From Hippasteria phrygiana (taxonomy: Eukaryota; Echinodermata; Asteroidea; Valvatida; Goniasteridae): a DNA stretch of 64,000 nucleotides. Location of the stretch: contig JAZGUH010000451.1 of assembly GCA_037893225.1 (NCBI GenBank), forward strand, positions 2,622,001 through 2,686,000. The letters run 5' to 3'. This document shows positions 23,278 through 33,689 of the stretch, one piece after another. A model generated the notes under the pieces. That model was given only the letters and a program-made list of their open reading frames with translations, had not been told where the DNA came from and ran no database searches. Every line of letters starts with the position of its first letter. Position 1 is the first letter of the stretch. Position numbers and translations under genes: made by a program.

Positions 23278-23814
23278 TGTGTGTGAATGGCAGCCTAGAC
23301 TGGGTCCCGGTCCCCGGTCCCCGTATGTAAATGTATATAATATACATTTGAAGTCCGAAGGACAACGGAGGGACCGGGAACCAGTCCAATGACAGCCGTG
23401 TTGTAGCGGCGGGGAAGTTCTATCAAACGCGTTACCGTTTGATAGAACCATGTGATAGAACGTTTTTTGGCGGTGCGGGTTCGCGTCGTGCGATGGGACG
23501 AACAATTCAATGCACGTGATCGACGATCCACCAATCGGATGGCTGGGATTTATTCAGGTGTTGTATAATACTACGTAATTACGTGCTTTTTGTATACTGA
23601 CCTTCCACCATATAGAATAGTCACAACCAACCTCTTACATAATCCCCACACAGTACATCCTGTATAATCCTCTTATCTATTGTGACCACACTGACCCTTA
23701 TCCACAACTTTGCTCCTCAATTTTAGCCACACCCCCTTTGCAATCCCTATACAACGTGCACAAAAGGGAGGGGGCGGGGCACTACCTATACTGCCCCGCT
23801 GCACTACTAACGTG

Positions 23815-24860
23815 ATGTAAAGAAAACTATCAAAGTAGACAGAAAGTTACTGCAGCGATTGCCTAATGTTGTAACTTTGGGTCGACCATTGGAAATGAAA
23901 AATATCATTACACATGAAGTGTTTCCAGTCCCTGGCCAAACCTGGAGGTGAGATGAACTCAACACCGAATAAGGCGGAGCTGATTAGCATCTTGATGGCT
24001 GGACTTCTCACACCATCGGAAGTTTCAGATTCTGACAAGAAGACATGTGTGCTGATAGATGGCCACGCACTTATCCAATCTCTCGGAAAGCCTCATGGGT
24101 ATCAGACGTTAGGTGAATATGTGTTCGCACAAACTGTGACACATCACTTTGGAGAGCATAAAACAAGAGTTGATGTTGTATTTGATAGATACATTGAAAA
24201 GGGCTCGATCAAGGCAGTGACTCGGTCAAAACGACTTGGCAAGAAGAATGGACCCCATGTTCCACTCCCACAGGTATGGAGCCAATTCATTGCACTGACT
24301 GAGAACAAGGCAGATCTTGCCAAGTTCCTGTCCGAGGCCATCATGGAAAAGAGTAAAGATCTACCAGAACGATACGAGCTGGTAACATGGGGTGGATTCT
24401 CTGATGCTACCGATGCCAGGTCAACAAGGAGAGACGACGTGAGGCTTCGAGGAAACCAGGAAGAGGCTGACACCAGGCTGATACTCCATTCGTGTGAGGC
24501 AATCAGCAAAGGATACCAAAGAGTCCTGGTCATTTGCAAAGACACAGATGTCTTGCTGCTTCTGATCCACTTCATATCAACGAAAGTAGCTGAAGTGTAG
24601 ATGATCTCTTGAACGGCAAAGAAGCGAAAGTGCCTGGAAGCCATCTGGACAAGACTACCTCCTATTCCAGATGCCTGTCTGCACTTGCTTCAGAAAAAAA
24701 CCTTAGGTGCACTTTTGCTTGTGGATGTGATGGGGTGGACCGCTACAACCCAGCTGGCCAATAGACTCATATGCAGATACAGTACAGAATTAGGCTTTAG
24801 TATCCCCTAATTGTCAACCGGCTGGTATACAGACCCAGCTAACATTCAGACCTCATTGAT
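23815..24860 (+). pseudogene. Decayed PIN-like-domain gene, segment 3 (nuclease-like part)
   Basis: The first frame continues segment 2 (VKKTIKVDRKLLQRLPNVVT...THEVFPVPG), then a stop and frameshift near 23940. The 228-residue frame at 23914-24600 follows, with CVLIDGHALIQSLGKP, VDVVFDRY, NKADLAKFLSE, NQEEADTRLILH and VLVICKDTDVLLLLI. The spaced acidic residues (D in LIDG, E/E/D in EEAD, D/D in KDTD) match the active-site layout of PIN/FEN-like nucleases. After the stop at 24598 the tail decays (a CAFACGCDG-like frame near 24710). Role unknown. The frame is broken upstream, so this copy is probably non-functional. Confidence 0.65.
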
Positions 24861-25640
24861 ACACACAGCAACATCGGAGTCATGACCAGAGTAATTAGCT
24901 TCATTGCATTTACTAATTCCTTTAATTAAGCCGTCATTAAGGAGTAACTAATATATAATGTTATGTATAATTACAATTACAGAGGCTAGGTACCTGCATT
25001 GTAATTAACATTTTAAAATATTTACATTGGATTATCTTTAAAGTCATTCAGAATCCACCAAAAGAGCAATTTAGACCTTATTTTACCTTTTGACCTGTTG
25101 ACAAAATGAGGGTGGCATCTACCCACATTATCTTCCACATGCTATGACTAATTGATCTAGCATGCTTGCCCGCTTTTTCTAAAGCAAATATCAATGGCAT
25201 CAACAGTTTCAAATCCTGTTCTGGTACACTAATACACATTTCGAGAAAATATACTGTTTATGTTTCATAATGCCATACAACAGTGCATAAAATAAAAGTT
25301 AACCTGTAATTTATATCGAATGGGAACATCAACATGATCATAAAAATAGCTTTAATGGATAGATCTATGAAAACTGGTATAAATTAATGTATAATCCTAA
25401 AATCCTAATTTTGACCTTATTTGACCTTTTGACCTCATAAATGACCCTTAAAATTCAAAATCGAGGGTGGCATCCACCCACATTTTCTTCCCCATGCTAT
25501 GACTGATTGATCTGCCATGATTGCCTGCTATTACTAAAAAATGCCGTCCAAAGTTTACAAATTCATGTTGGCTGGTCTACTATTAACCTATCATGCCCAT
25601 TGACCCCTCAATTTACTTCAATTTTTTTACTCTTTCCAGT
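24861..25640 (-). repeat. Inverted copy of the 12251-type dispersed repeat
   Basis: Text at 25360-25500 (gatagatctatgaaaactgg, tgaccttatttgacc, aaaatcgagggtggcat) is the reverse complement of 12370-12480. A second degraded unit lies at about 25060-25160. The left 150 bp have no recognised content. Confidence 0.65.
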
Positions 25641-26097
25641 GATATAATATTTAAAAGAACTGAAGCAACTGAATTTTTTTATGAATCTGCCTTGTTAGGC
25701 CGAGTGTCCTTGATTGATGGACAGACAGAATCGGAGCCCCAATTTAACGTGGATTGGTTTTAAATAAGGTGACATACTTGACAGAAACCATGGTGATTCA
25801 TTCGCAATATGTACACATTTACGTCAATCGTCCAGAGTAATTTGGAAAGAAATATTTGTCTCTGTTTTGAATTAATTTCCCACCGCTAGCGCATCGCCGG
25901 ACGCGGCAGCTATGTTTTTACCATGGCCCTATGGGATACTTACCCTACTAACCGGCTTTGCGAGTCGGTTAGTATAGGGCCAGGCCCGATTAAGCGCGAG
26001 AAGTCACGTGAAAGCTAAATCGAACGGGCTCGCGCTTGCAAGAGTAAGCGCGGGGTAAGTAACGAACGCGGTAAAGACGAATAGGACAATTGTTTTT
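25641..26097. other. No recognisable gene
   Basis: Contains a short inverted repeat, ccctatgggatacttaccct ... agtatagggcc (about 25927-25981), spanning accggctttgcgagtcggtt. No exon is recognised. Upstream Gypsy gag or protease sequence is not visible. Confidence 0.35.
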
Positions 26098-26447
26098 CTG
26101 AAGGCCTGCCTCCAACGCCTGCGTGAGGCCAAACTCACTCTGAATCGCGACAAGTGTCAATTCAACGTCCAACAAGGCCACTACTTCGGACACATGTTCT
26201 CCGCCAATAGAATTGCTCAAGACCTTTAACAATCTGAGCAATTAAATATATCTCAGTGCCTCAGAACGGCTCTGAACTACGCAGCTTCGTCGGTATGGCA
26301 AACTACTGTGGTCGTTTTATTCATGACCTTGCAACCATATCATCTCCCCAACGCGACCTAACCAAAGCTGCTGGGAATGGACTGCTGCACAGTACCGGCA
26401 TTTGCATTAATCAAGCAACGCATGACCGAATGCTGTACAGTGGCTAG
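26098..26447 (+). pseudogene. Ty3/Gypsy reverse transcriptase fragment
   Basis: The first frame reads LQRLREAKLTLNRDKCQFN followed by GHYFGHMFSANRI, then a stop. The next frame reads ELRSFVGMANYCGRFIHDLA. This is the palm-to-thumb/tether junction of Gypsy-type polyproteins (K-C-x-F ... F-L/V-G-M-x-N-Y-x-x-R-F). The YxDD core and everything upstream is missing. It is interrupted about 26450 by a palindromic insertion and continues 2.5 kb downstream with RNase H. Confidence 0.8.
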
Positions 26448-26454
26448 ACTTGAT

Positions 26455-26552
26455 TTCAAGTCCGAGATCGCGGTAATTTGTTGTCTGCATCAGCCACGCT
26501 AAACGTCATTACCCATTGGTTATCACAAACTAACTCGCGATCTCGGACTTGA
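26455..26552. repeat. 98-bp hairpin element
   Basis: TCAAGTCCGAGATCGCG at 26455 is mirrored by CGCGATCTCGGACTTGA ending 26552. It lies exactly where the Gypsy coding sequence is lost, so it is likely a small inserted hairpin or MITE. Confidence 0.7.
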
Positions 26553-26913
26553 CCCTTACGTGCATATGGGATATTCATGTATTCATGACTAAATTTACTT
26601 AATAAAACGGAGGTCATATAGATGGCCAATCAGAAGGACACAAAAACCGTGTAGGCCGCGTCCATTTCCAATAGGTTACAATACAGTGTTCTGTTACACT
26701 GTTCAGTCTTAAATGTGTATGATACTTGGCACAGTGGCACGTAATGGTATTTAAAAACCTATAGCTAAGTCATATTATATCTTAAATTAGCAGAAAAAAA
26801 TACCAAATTAAATACGTGATTGTTAGTTTTTGTTACTAGACGAAAAACGCGTTACCAATAGACTAATCCGACGAACAAAATTTAAGATTAGAAGCCATCT
26901 TTGGGTACAAAAT
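26553..26913. other. No recognisable feature
   Basis: AT-rich sequence between two small inverted-repeat elements. No coding or structured motif was identified. Confidence 0.4.
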
Positions 26914-27009
26914 CAGGGGCGGATCCAGGAATTTTTGCAGGGGGGGGTTTCTGAAATTTGCCCAGAAAAGTGACTCCCAAAATGTTCCGCCTCAAAAATT
27001 GTTTTTACA

Positions 27010-27044
<35 letters not shown>

Positions 27045-27257
27045 CTTGGGGGCTGATATACTTTCTCACCGTTCGCGGCGCCATTTAACCTCTGTTTTGT
27101 AATCACCCATAGGCAAAATATGACCTGTATTTGCAAGGCGTAGGCCCCTACAAGCAAAAGCAAAAAACAAAAAAAATTCGCAACGAGCAGGGGGGGGGGG
27201 GGGGGGGGTTTCGACCCCCAAACCACCCCCCCCCCCCCCCCCCCGGATCCGCGCCTG
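26914..27257 (+). mobile_element. hAT-like MITE with G/C homopolymer runs, copy 1
   Basis: Ends CAGGGGCGGATCCAGGA and CCGGATCCGCGCCTG form a terminal inverted repeat beginning CAG and ending CTG, as in hAT elements. The interior has a G run of over 30 (about 27011-27043), a second G run near 27190 and a C run near 27225-27244. Copy 2 lies at 33382-33689 in the same orientation. I could not find a convincing 8-bp target duplication. Confidence 0.7.
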
Positions 27258-27564
27258 AACATCGAGCGTAGCCATACTCGCGCACCCATTGCGCCTTTGA
27301 CCAATAGGTCAAAAATAAACACGCTCCAAAGTAAACAAGCGCCTTATAAATATATGTATAAGCACGCATATGAAGCGCGCGCGAGCGCTGTACCGCCCGA
27401 TTGGGTGGCTTCTGCCGGTTCGTCGGGTTATCAGAATCGTCCAGTAATACTTCTGGTTTGAATATTCATGTTATAGAAGGCTTTTGGCGATTCCGACCAA
27501 TCAGCTTGTTCCGTCCTCTTTTGGACTAGTTCGCCATAGGGCGTGTACAAACCGATGAACGAGA

Positions 27565-27682
27565 TTCCCAAGTCTGTGATCGTGAGCGAAGGTTTACTCA
27601 CAAGAGGACGCATGAGGGCGCTATTTCCGGCAATACTGTATTGGGTATTAGGCCGACAAAAACCACGATCACAGACTTGGAA
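27565..27682. repeat. Small inverted-repeat element
   Basis: CCAAGTCTGTGATCGTG (near 27568) is mirrored by CACGATCACAGACTTGG (near 27664). About 80 bp lie between them. No gene. Confidence 0.65.
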
Positions 27683-27909
27683 CCAAATCTATACAGTGGC
27701 CTACTTCAATTCCACTAAAAAAAAGGAACTACTCGTTTGACGCTAGTCCAGTGGGATGAGGCGCTATCCTCAAACAGCGTAACTCTCGCAACAACACATC
27801 CGTTGTGGTTCTTGCCAGCAGAGCCCTTACTCCGGTCGAACAACGATATTCGCAAACTGAACGCGATGCACCAGCCATAACCCAGGCAATCACTCACTTT
27901 CATCTGTGC

Positions 27910-28083
27910 CAGTAGCGTATCCAGCTTTTTGTGCCAGGGAGGGCAAACAACGTCTGAATCGTCTTAAAGTCGTCTTAAAAAGACTATTTCTTTTTGTTTT
28001 TTATGACGTCGAAAATGCCGCCAGGGGGGCAAGTTTCCCCCCTGCCCACACCCCCCCCCCCTCCCCCGCTGGATACGCCACTG
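27910..28083. mobile_element. 174-bp hAT-type MITE
   Basis: Terminal repeats CAGTAGCGTATCCAGC and GCTGGATACGCCACTG. They are flanked by 8-bp near-duplicates ATCTGTGC (27902-27909) and ATCTGTAC (28084-28091), the expected hAT duplication length with one change. The interior is CT-rich with no coding. Confidence 0.8.
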
Positions 28084-28137
28084 ATCTGTACCTGTACGGT
28101 GGCCCATGTGAGGTCATAACTATCGTGTGTCAACAAA

Positions 28138-28712
28138 GTGTGCTTTTTATACACGTTTTTGGGGGTTTAATCAACAAAATGTTTAAGGTTTTAGCAAAAT
28201 TACACGTTTTTAAATAACGAATACATTCTGCATGCTCAAAATTTAGAGAAGACCGATTAGGTTAGCTTTTAGTTACAGGGCTAATGCCAACTTTTCATTT
28301 AAAAGTGCAGAAAACTGCAGAAAACTTCAATGTGGACTAACCAAACAGATATGTTTCTACATTCGCGCACGTGCACAATGTGCGCGTTCACTGTGGACCT
28401 ACGAAATGGCACATTTTCTATCTCGCTATTCCCATTCGTATGTGCGCGGTCGGCGGTGTACAAAAACCTCCATATCCGGGGGTTCCAAACGGGATTTTCG
28501 TTATGGTCCCAAACCTGGACTTTTGAATGAAAATGTATCACTAGCCCTTTAATTAGAAGCTTTAATTAGTGAACGTAATCGGTCTTCTTTAAATTTTGAG
28601 CATGTAGAATTATATTCGTTATTTAGACTATGCTCAAAAAACGTGTAATTTTGCTAAAACCTCAAACATTTTGTTAATATAATGGAACCCCAAAAAGCAC
28701 ACTTTGTTGACC
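28138..28712. mobile_element. Roughly 575-bp inverted-repeat element
   Basis: Left arm GTCAACAAAGTGTGCTTTTT and inner text (aacaaaatgtttaaggttttagcaaa, agaccgatta) are mirrored at 28555-28712, giving arms of about 130-150 bp. No clear target duplication. The interior contains no recognised gene. Confidence 0.7.
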
Positions 28713-28754
28713 ACCTTTTACTTGATGCGTTTGAGATTCTGAATCTGCGGCTGA

Positions 28755-28875
28755 ATCCACGGCCGAAATCTGCAAAGAAATGTGCGATAAAATGTGCGAC
28801 ATCGCAGAAATCTGCGCAGAAATCTGCAATAAAATGCGCGACATCGCAGAAATCTGCGCAGAAATCTGCGATATG
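28755..28875 (+). repeat. Short tandem repeat of roughly 44 bp
   Basis: The motif gcgacatcgcagaaatctgc followed by gcagaaatctgc(g/a)ataaaat repeats with small changes. It lies just upstream of the Gypsy RNase H fragment; the 182-residue open frame that covers both is a chance fusion. Confidence 0.7.
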
Positions 28876-28914
28876 TGCATGTCCCTCCAGGGCCACAATA
28901 TGCAAGCCACTAGT

Positions 28915-29520
28915 AACATTGTTTAACAGTTGCAACTCCAAATCCCCTCTCTGTCTTGAGCGCTGGATCCTGGAACTCAAGGCCTATGATTACTCAGTTG
29001 TGTATCATCCAGGCAAACACAACCCAGCTGACTACATTTCGAGGCACCCAAAGAATATACCGCAGTCACCTTCCAATGAACAAACCATGGCTGAAGCACA
29101 CGTCAGCTTTATTGCCGATCACTCAATGCCGAAACATGTCACATATGCTAAAATCGCTGATGCAACTTCCCTTGATCTGGCTATCCAGGCTCTCCAACTT
29201 TGCATGACTGCAGTTGAACACGGTCACTGAGTTGAAATCTCCGCTTACACAGACAAACAGCTAAAGGCCGAGTTGACAGACTTTCACAATGTGCTTGATA
29301 AACTCAAAGTGTCTCACGATCGCAAACTCCTCTGCGCAATACCTCATCGTATACGAAGGACATCCCGGCATAACCAAAACAGAAGCCCCTCTCCGTGAAA
29401 AAGTCTGGTTTCCATCCATTGATCGCCTTACTGAGGCTACAATTCGAGAATGTTTCCTTTTTCAAGCAAACACAATCGTACATACCAAAGAGCCACTCAA
29501 GATGTCACCCCTCCCCAACC
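28915..29520 (+). pseudogene. Ty3/Gypsy RNase H end and integrase zinc region
   Basis: LERWILELKAYDYSVVYHPG followed by KHNPADYISRHP is the C-terminal end of Gypsy RNase H. After a stop at 29228, other frames read HPGITKTEAPLREKVWFPSI and ATIRECFLFQANT, the H2C2 integrase zinc-binding region with the second Cys pair degraded. Gene order (RT, RNase H, integrase) matches Gypsy. Coding is lost at about 29523. Confidence 0.8.
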
Positions 29521-29523
29521 AAA

Positions 29524-30545
29524 GCGTGTTTTTGTATGTATATTTTGTATTGTTGTGTACTGTGTTCAATTTGTTGTTTTTATCTTTAAAAAATGTATTG
29601 TAAAAAGAAATGCAATTCAGCCTTTGGTTGCAAAGTTTCTTTTGAAATAGACTATTAATAATAAAAATAAAACAACAGCATTGATTTCGCTGATCTGCCC
29701 ACTGAACTGTCCTCGATAATGCATTTTTTTTATATTGCATGTGTTTATGATTAACGCCGGAAAAAAGGTCTAAAGAAATCGCAAGTGCCAAAGAAAAAAT
29801 ATTCACGCGTGCTGTGTACAGTGTCTGACACCTGATCTCCCACTGCACTATGAGCACGGTACATTGAGTCACAATCATGGCGATCAGCCTAATCTTCACG
29901 AACTCCAGTGTCGCTGTTTGAATGCAAAAGTGGGTGCTACAAAAATGACATATTGGGAGCCGTTTCAAAACCAAAATACATCAAACCTTGTGACATTAGA
30001 GACAAATCTTTAATGTAACTACGGAATATGTTTACCGTGAAATAATGGCTATCTTCATGAACAATTTGAAGTTTGCATTCTTCTCTCAGACGTAACTTTC
30101 AAACCGCTGAATCGATTTTCACTCAACACGCCGAATGTAAAGGCGCTCGTATTCTTTCGGAAAATATCTGAGACAACCCGAAGGGGTTTCTAAATGCTTC
30201 CCAATTGGTCAAAAAATGACGAGAAGTGAATCCGACTGAAACCGAGCGCACGCCGAAAACCGGGTGCCGCGCGGCCGAGCTGATTTCCGGCGCTCTGTGG
30301 ACAGCTTGGTCAGAGCAATGCGTTGCATACACATAACTTCAGAAATATAGGCCCATTTGCAGTAATTTTTCGGTGATAATCTATTCAGATATCCTTTATC
30401 ATGGGAGAAAATTTGTGTGGTCCTGGAAGGTATGGTACCAGAGTTATCATTTAAGAAAACATAATTACATGGGGACCCTGCGTGCAGGGCTGTGTGTGTG
30501 CAATATCAACCAGTTTTGTGACGTCACTTAACGCCTACTAATACA
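29524..30545. other. Insertion replacing part of the integrase core
   Basis: About 1 kb of AT-rich sequence lies between the integrase zinc region and the D-N-G motif. The first catalytic Asp region of integrase is absent. A 170-residue minus-strand frame here overlaps Gypsy sequence and has no protein character. No inserted-element ends were recognised. Confidence 0.5.
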
Positions 30546-30547
30546 AT

Positions 30548-31240
30548 CTTCTCAAGTTTCGGTGTCCCAAACGTTGTCCGCACAGACAATGGTTCCCCCA
30601 TTCAACAGTCGCGAATTCTCCAACTTCGCCAAATACCTTGGATTCCAGCACCGCAAATTCAGCCCTCGTTGGCCCCAAGCAAACGGTGTAGTTGAATGGT
30701 TTCTGAAAACTGAAACACACATCCCGTGTCGAATTCACCGCAAATAAACAATGGAAACAGGAACTGTACACATTATTTCGTAACTACCGCGCTTCACCAC
30801 ATTCTACGGCTAGTGTTTCACCCGCCAAACTTCTCTTTGACAGATCATTCCAGACACGCCTACCCGAACCAGAGTTCCCTCCACTGCCACGAGACACATC
30901 TTTTCAAGAACGTTATTAACACAAGAAGTCCCAGATGAAAACCTAGGCCGACAATCGGGGTACTACTCAAGTCACTGGCATTGACATTGGTGACCGTGTT
31001 CTTGTCCGTCGTGGTGGATATGTCCCCAAATTATAAGCGTGGATCCCTTGTCCCAGCACAACGCAACGCAACTCTTCTCACTTCAAAAAGTACACAGGAC
31101 AAACACCACAGCACCCTGACAGTGACAATGACGGCAACATTGACAGACCCTCTCTGGATACGACACCACCCCAGCCAAACCAGCCCACACGTCGCAATCC
31201 CCGCCATCGTCACCCACCTCAACACCTCCGTGACTCATTA
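30548..31240 (+). pseudogene. Ty3/Gypsy integrase core and C-terminus
   Basis: Frames read VPNVVRTDNGSP, NSREFSNFAKYLGFQHRKFS, PRWPQANGVVEWFLKT (second Asp and the catalytic Glu region), then YRASPHSTASVSPAKLLFDR and GIDIGDRVLVRRGGYVPK, the usual C-terminal order. Frame changes occur at about 30600 and 30715 and stops follow. The proline/glutamine-rich end stops near 31235. No LTR or polypurine tract could be recognised, so the element limits are unknown. Confidence 0.8.
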
Positions 31241-31249
31241 AGAGAATCA

Positions 31250-32431
31250 TCATTAACATAACTGGACACTCATGCTAAGAGGACTCGCTCCACATATCTT
31301 AATTTTTGTTTATGAAATACTCAACTTACTCAAATTTTCAACCATTCTTTACACATTTTGGCATGTTTTGCCTATTTTAAACATGTTGATTCTCATAACT
31401 CTCTCATTCCGATAAGAAGGAAAGAAACATATTCTAAAACTGTTTTAGTACACAAGTTGATTTGTTAAATTTTGACGTAGTTGAATATACGAGCGAAGAT
31501 TGAGAAAAAACAAACAATATCACATGTTCCTAATCCTACTTATCAGTAATCTCAGTTATTAAACAAAAATCCAAAAATAAGGCTCTAATTTTGAATGTAT
31601 TGAAGTTGAAAGATCCTGTACTTTTGATGCCAAACTTTCTTAACACTAACCCTGACAGCTCCACTTTGCTGGACTCTGCACACAAGTCAATGTGACAAAG
31701 TATGCAATTTGATGCGTCTGACATGTTTCTAGCAAAAATGCCCAGGAGGGTTAGGGTTAAAAAAGCGGATTAATGAAAAGCACAAAACTTTAACTGAATG
31801 TTTGGACTTAGCCAGGTGAAAAGTGTTGTTGGTAATCCATACAATTGTACTTGATGACAGTATAGGTCACAGAGTGACCTGTACACAGTTCGTCACCGTT
31901 TTCACGAAGAGACACACATGTGGATTTTGAAGAAAAAGCGTTTTCGAGATAATCGCAAGAGAAGTTTCTCCTATTTTAAAACTGCAAAAAATACTACTTT
32001 GCAACAACTTTGTGCAGTAAGGAAACATTCACATGATTCTATGAGAGGTGAATGTTTACGTGAACCCAGTAATTAGAATTAACACTGTGGTTAATTAACC
32101 TAAATTAATTAGTAAAGATTAGTTTTCTTACATTGTGGCCCTTTCCGTTCAATGTGTTTTTTTCATATGGAAGGGGCGCACGTGTTTACGTGCGCGCAGC
32201 TTAGAATGTAACAAAGATTTGTGTCTCTTCGTGATAACTAAAATCTCGGTTGACCTACTTTTACGCCTTTCCGTGCAATACGTTTTGTACGCGTTCAAGG
32301 GGCAGGCATCTTTGCGTCTCTTCGTGAAAACGCAAAATGCGATTATCGAGATGTCTTCCCTTTGCATAATTAATGTAATTTGGAAATTAATGATGTGTTG
32401 CTTACAGAAGCATGTCAAAATGGTTACGGGT
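31250..32431. other. Non-coding with repeated tctcttcgtgaaaacg words
   Basis: The word gtgtctcttcgtga(a/t)aac occurs near 32222, 32310 and 32978, with a relative in opposite orientation near 31900 (ttttcacgaagagaca). The open frame at 32135 contains an internal duplication of this material and is not a convincing gene. Confidence 0.4.
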
Positions 32432-32905
32432 AGTGTACATGATTGGTCATTGTTGCAATTTTCAGAAATGGGCGGATTTGGGGGTAAGTATTTTATAGGA
32501 AATATCGTTCCACTGACCTGTTCAAAGTTTTGCGGTTTTGGATGGCGAAAAAACGAGAGAAAAACGGCGCTCGTTTTCAACCGTCGGGCGGATGATAGCC
32601 TTTAGTCAAGGCGCGCGTGGCTACCTGGACGCGTGACGCGCCCCGAATGCCAGCATGTCGGGGGCTCGCCACTCGTCCGGGAGCCACGAGCGCCTTGGCT
32701 AAAGGCTACAGGGCAGTTTTCCAACGATTTCCAGCTGGAAATCGTTGGAAAACGATATAAATTTCCACTTTTCTTGACAACGACAGCACACCTGGTGCCA
32801 TCATTCCACAGGATAATTGAGACCACTATTAACTTACATTCTAGTAAGGTATTTCGTAATAACTCAGTAAAAAAAAATTGGATGATCACAAATTGTGTAC
32901 ACTAG
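32432..32905 (+). mobile_element. MITE with nested palindromes, copy 1
   Basis: Ends TAGTGTACATGATTGG and TTGTGTACACTA are mirrored. A second copy lies inverted at 44402-44862. Inside are a 113-bp hairpin (32599-32711: tagcctttagtcaaggcgcg ... cgccttggctaaaggcta) and a perfect 38-bp palindrome (32716-32753). A solo copy of the first hairpin occurs at about 37109-37165. No coding. Confidence 0.75.
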
Positions 32906-33381
32906 CTTTAAGTAGAGTGTTTTAAAGCAAAATAGTAAAAAATATCGAAATCGAACAAATTGTCATTTTTGACATGTGTGTCTCTTCGTGAAAACGTTGA
33001 CGAGTTGTGGGATACACATGTACATTATCATGGGTCTGTATTCATTCTTTCTGAAACTTCGATACCACACCCTTCTATTTTAAAGACCTACTATAACCAA
33101 AGTTTAAATCTCTAAAAACGATTAGTATCTTGATTATGAATTACAAGAAAGCAAATTCGTGCTAAATATGTCATTTTCTATCCATCATTATTAATTAACT
33201 GACGAGAGAAAGATGCTAATTAAATATTCAAATTTCGCGCTTACTCCAAGTTCTTCCCCTGCTGCCGTCGGCGGCGCGCTGTTAGCCTTGACGTCATCGC
33301 GTGTAGTCATCCATACTAAACTCAGATTTGGAATTGAAATAGTAGGCTTACATAATGAGATACAGAGACGAAGTTAATTCA
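32906..33381. other. No recognisable gene
   Basis: AT-rich sequence with a small GC-rich patch near 33260-33290. Nothing else supported. Confidence 0.4.
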
Positions 33382-33478
33382 CAGGGGCGGATCCAGGAGT
33401 TTTTGCAGGGGGGGTTCTGAAATTTTCCGAGAAAGGTGACTCCCAAAATGTTCCGTCTGCGAATTCTGTTTACAAGCA

Positions 33479-33512
<34 letters not shown>

Positions 33513-33689
33513 ACACCTTCTCACCATTGGTGGCGCCATTTCACCTCTGTTTTGTTCTTACCCATAGGCAAATAAGACATGTAGGGTTTCTGCTTTGCAA
33601 CTTTAGGCGTAAGCCCCTACAAGCAAAAACAAATGGCAACGAGCAGGGGGGTTTCGACCCCCAAACCCCCCCCCCTGGATCCGCGCCTG
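33382..33689 (+). mobile_element. hAT-like MITE with G runs, copy 2
   Basis: Same ends and internal order as 26914-27257, including tgactcccaaaatgttccg and ggcgccattt. The G run at about 33479-33510 sits at the same place as in copy 1. Clean 8-bp duplications are not visible. Confidence 0.7.

Larger units (their letters stand above)
22828..23571 (-). mobile_element. Crypton-derived non-autonomous insert
   Basis: This segment interrupts the right arm of the 4.2-kb element at a site that is continuous in the left arm (catcaat...taattacgtgc). It is flanked by ATAC on both sides (22824-22827, 23568-23571). It carries a tyrosine-recombinase-like first exon on the minus strand and a large palindrome at its other end. 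No catalytic recombinase domain is present, so it would depend on enzymes from elsewhere. Cryptons are known to insert by recombination at short identical words. Confidence 0.65.
19584..23808. mobile_element. 4.2-kb element with long inverted repeats, unclassified
   Basis: Flanked by an exact 6-bp duplication AACGTG (19578-19583 and 23809-23814). The ends mirror each other: AGTATTGCAGCGGGGCAGTA at 19584 versus AGTAGTGCAGCGGGGCAGTA read inward from 23808. Both ends carry a subterminal hairpin GCGGGGCA-10 nt-TGCCCCGC (19593-19618, 23774-23799). Homology between the arms continues for about 870 bp (left to about 20455; right down to about 22205, interrupted by a Crypton-derived insert at 22828-23571). 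The 1.1-kb centre shows no transposase. A TSD of 6 bp fits few known superfamilies (Dada uses 6-7); the assignment is left open. Confidence 0.85.

Noticed and set aside
29462..29974. 170-residue minus-strand open frame
   Set aside because: It overlaps Gypsy integrase on the other strand, is Cys/Phe/Asn-rich AT-driven text and shows no domain.
32135..32605. 156-residue plus-strand frame
   Set aside because: Contains an internal duplication of repeat DNA and runs into a MITE; no protein family recognised.
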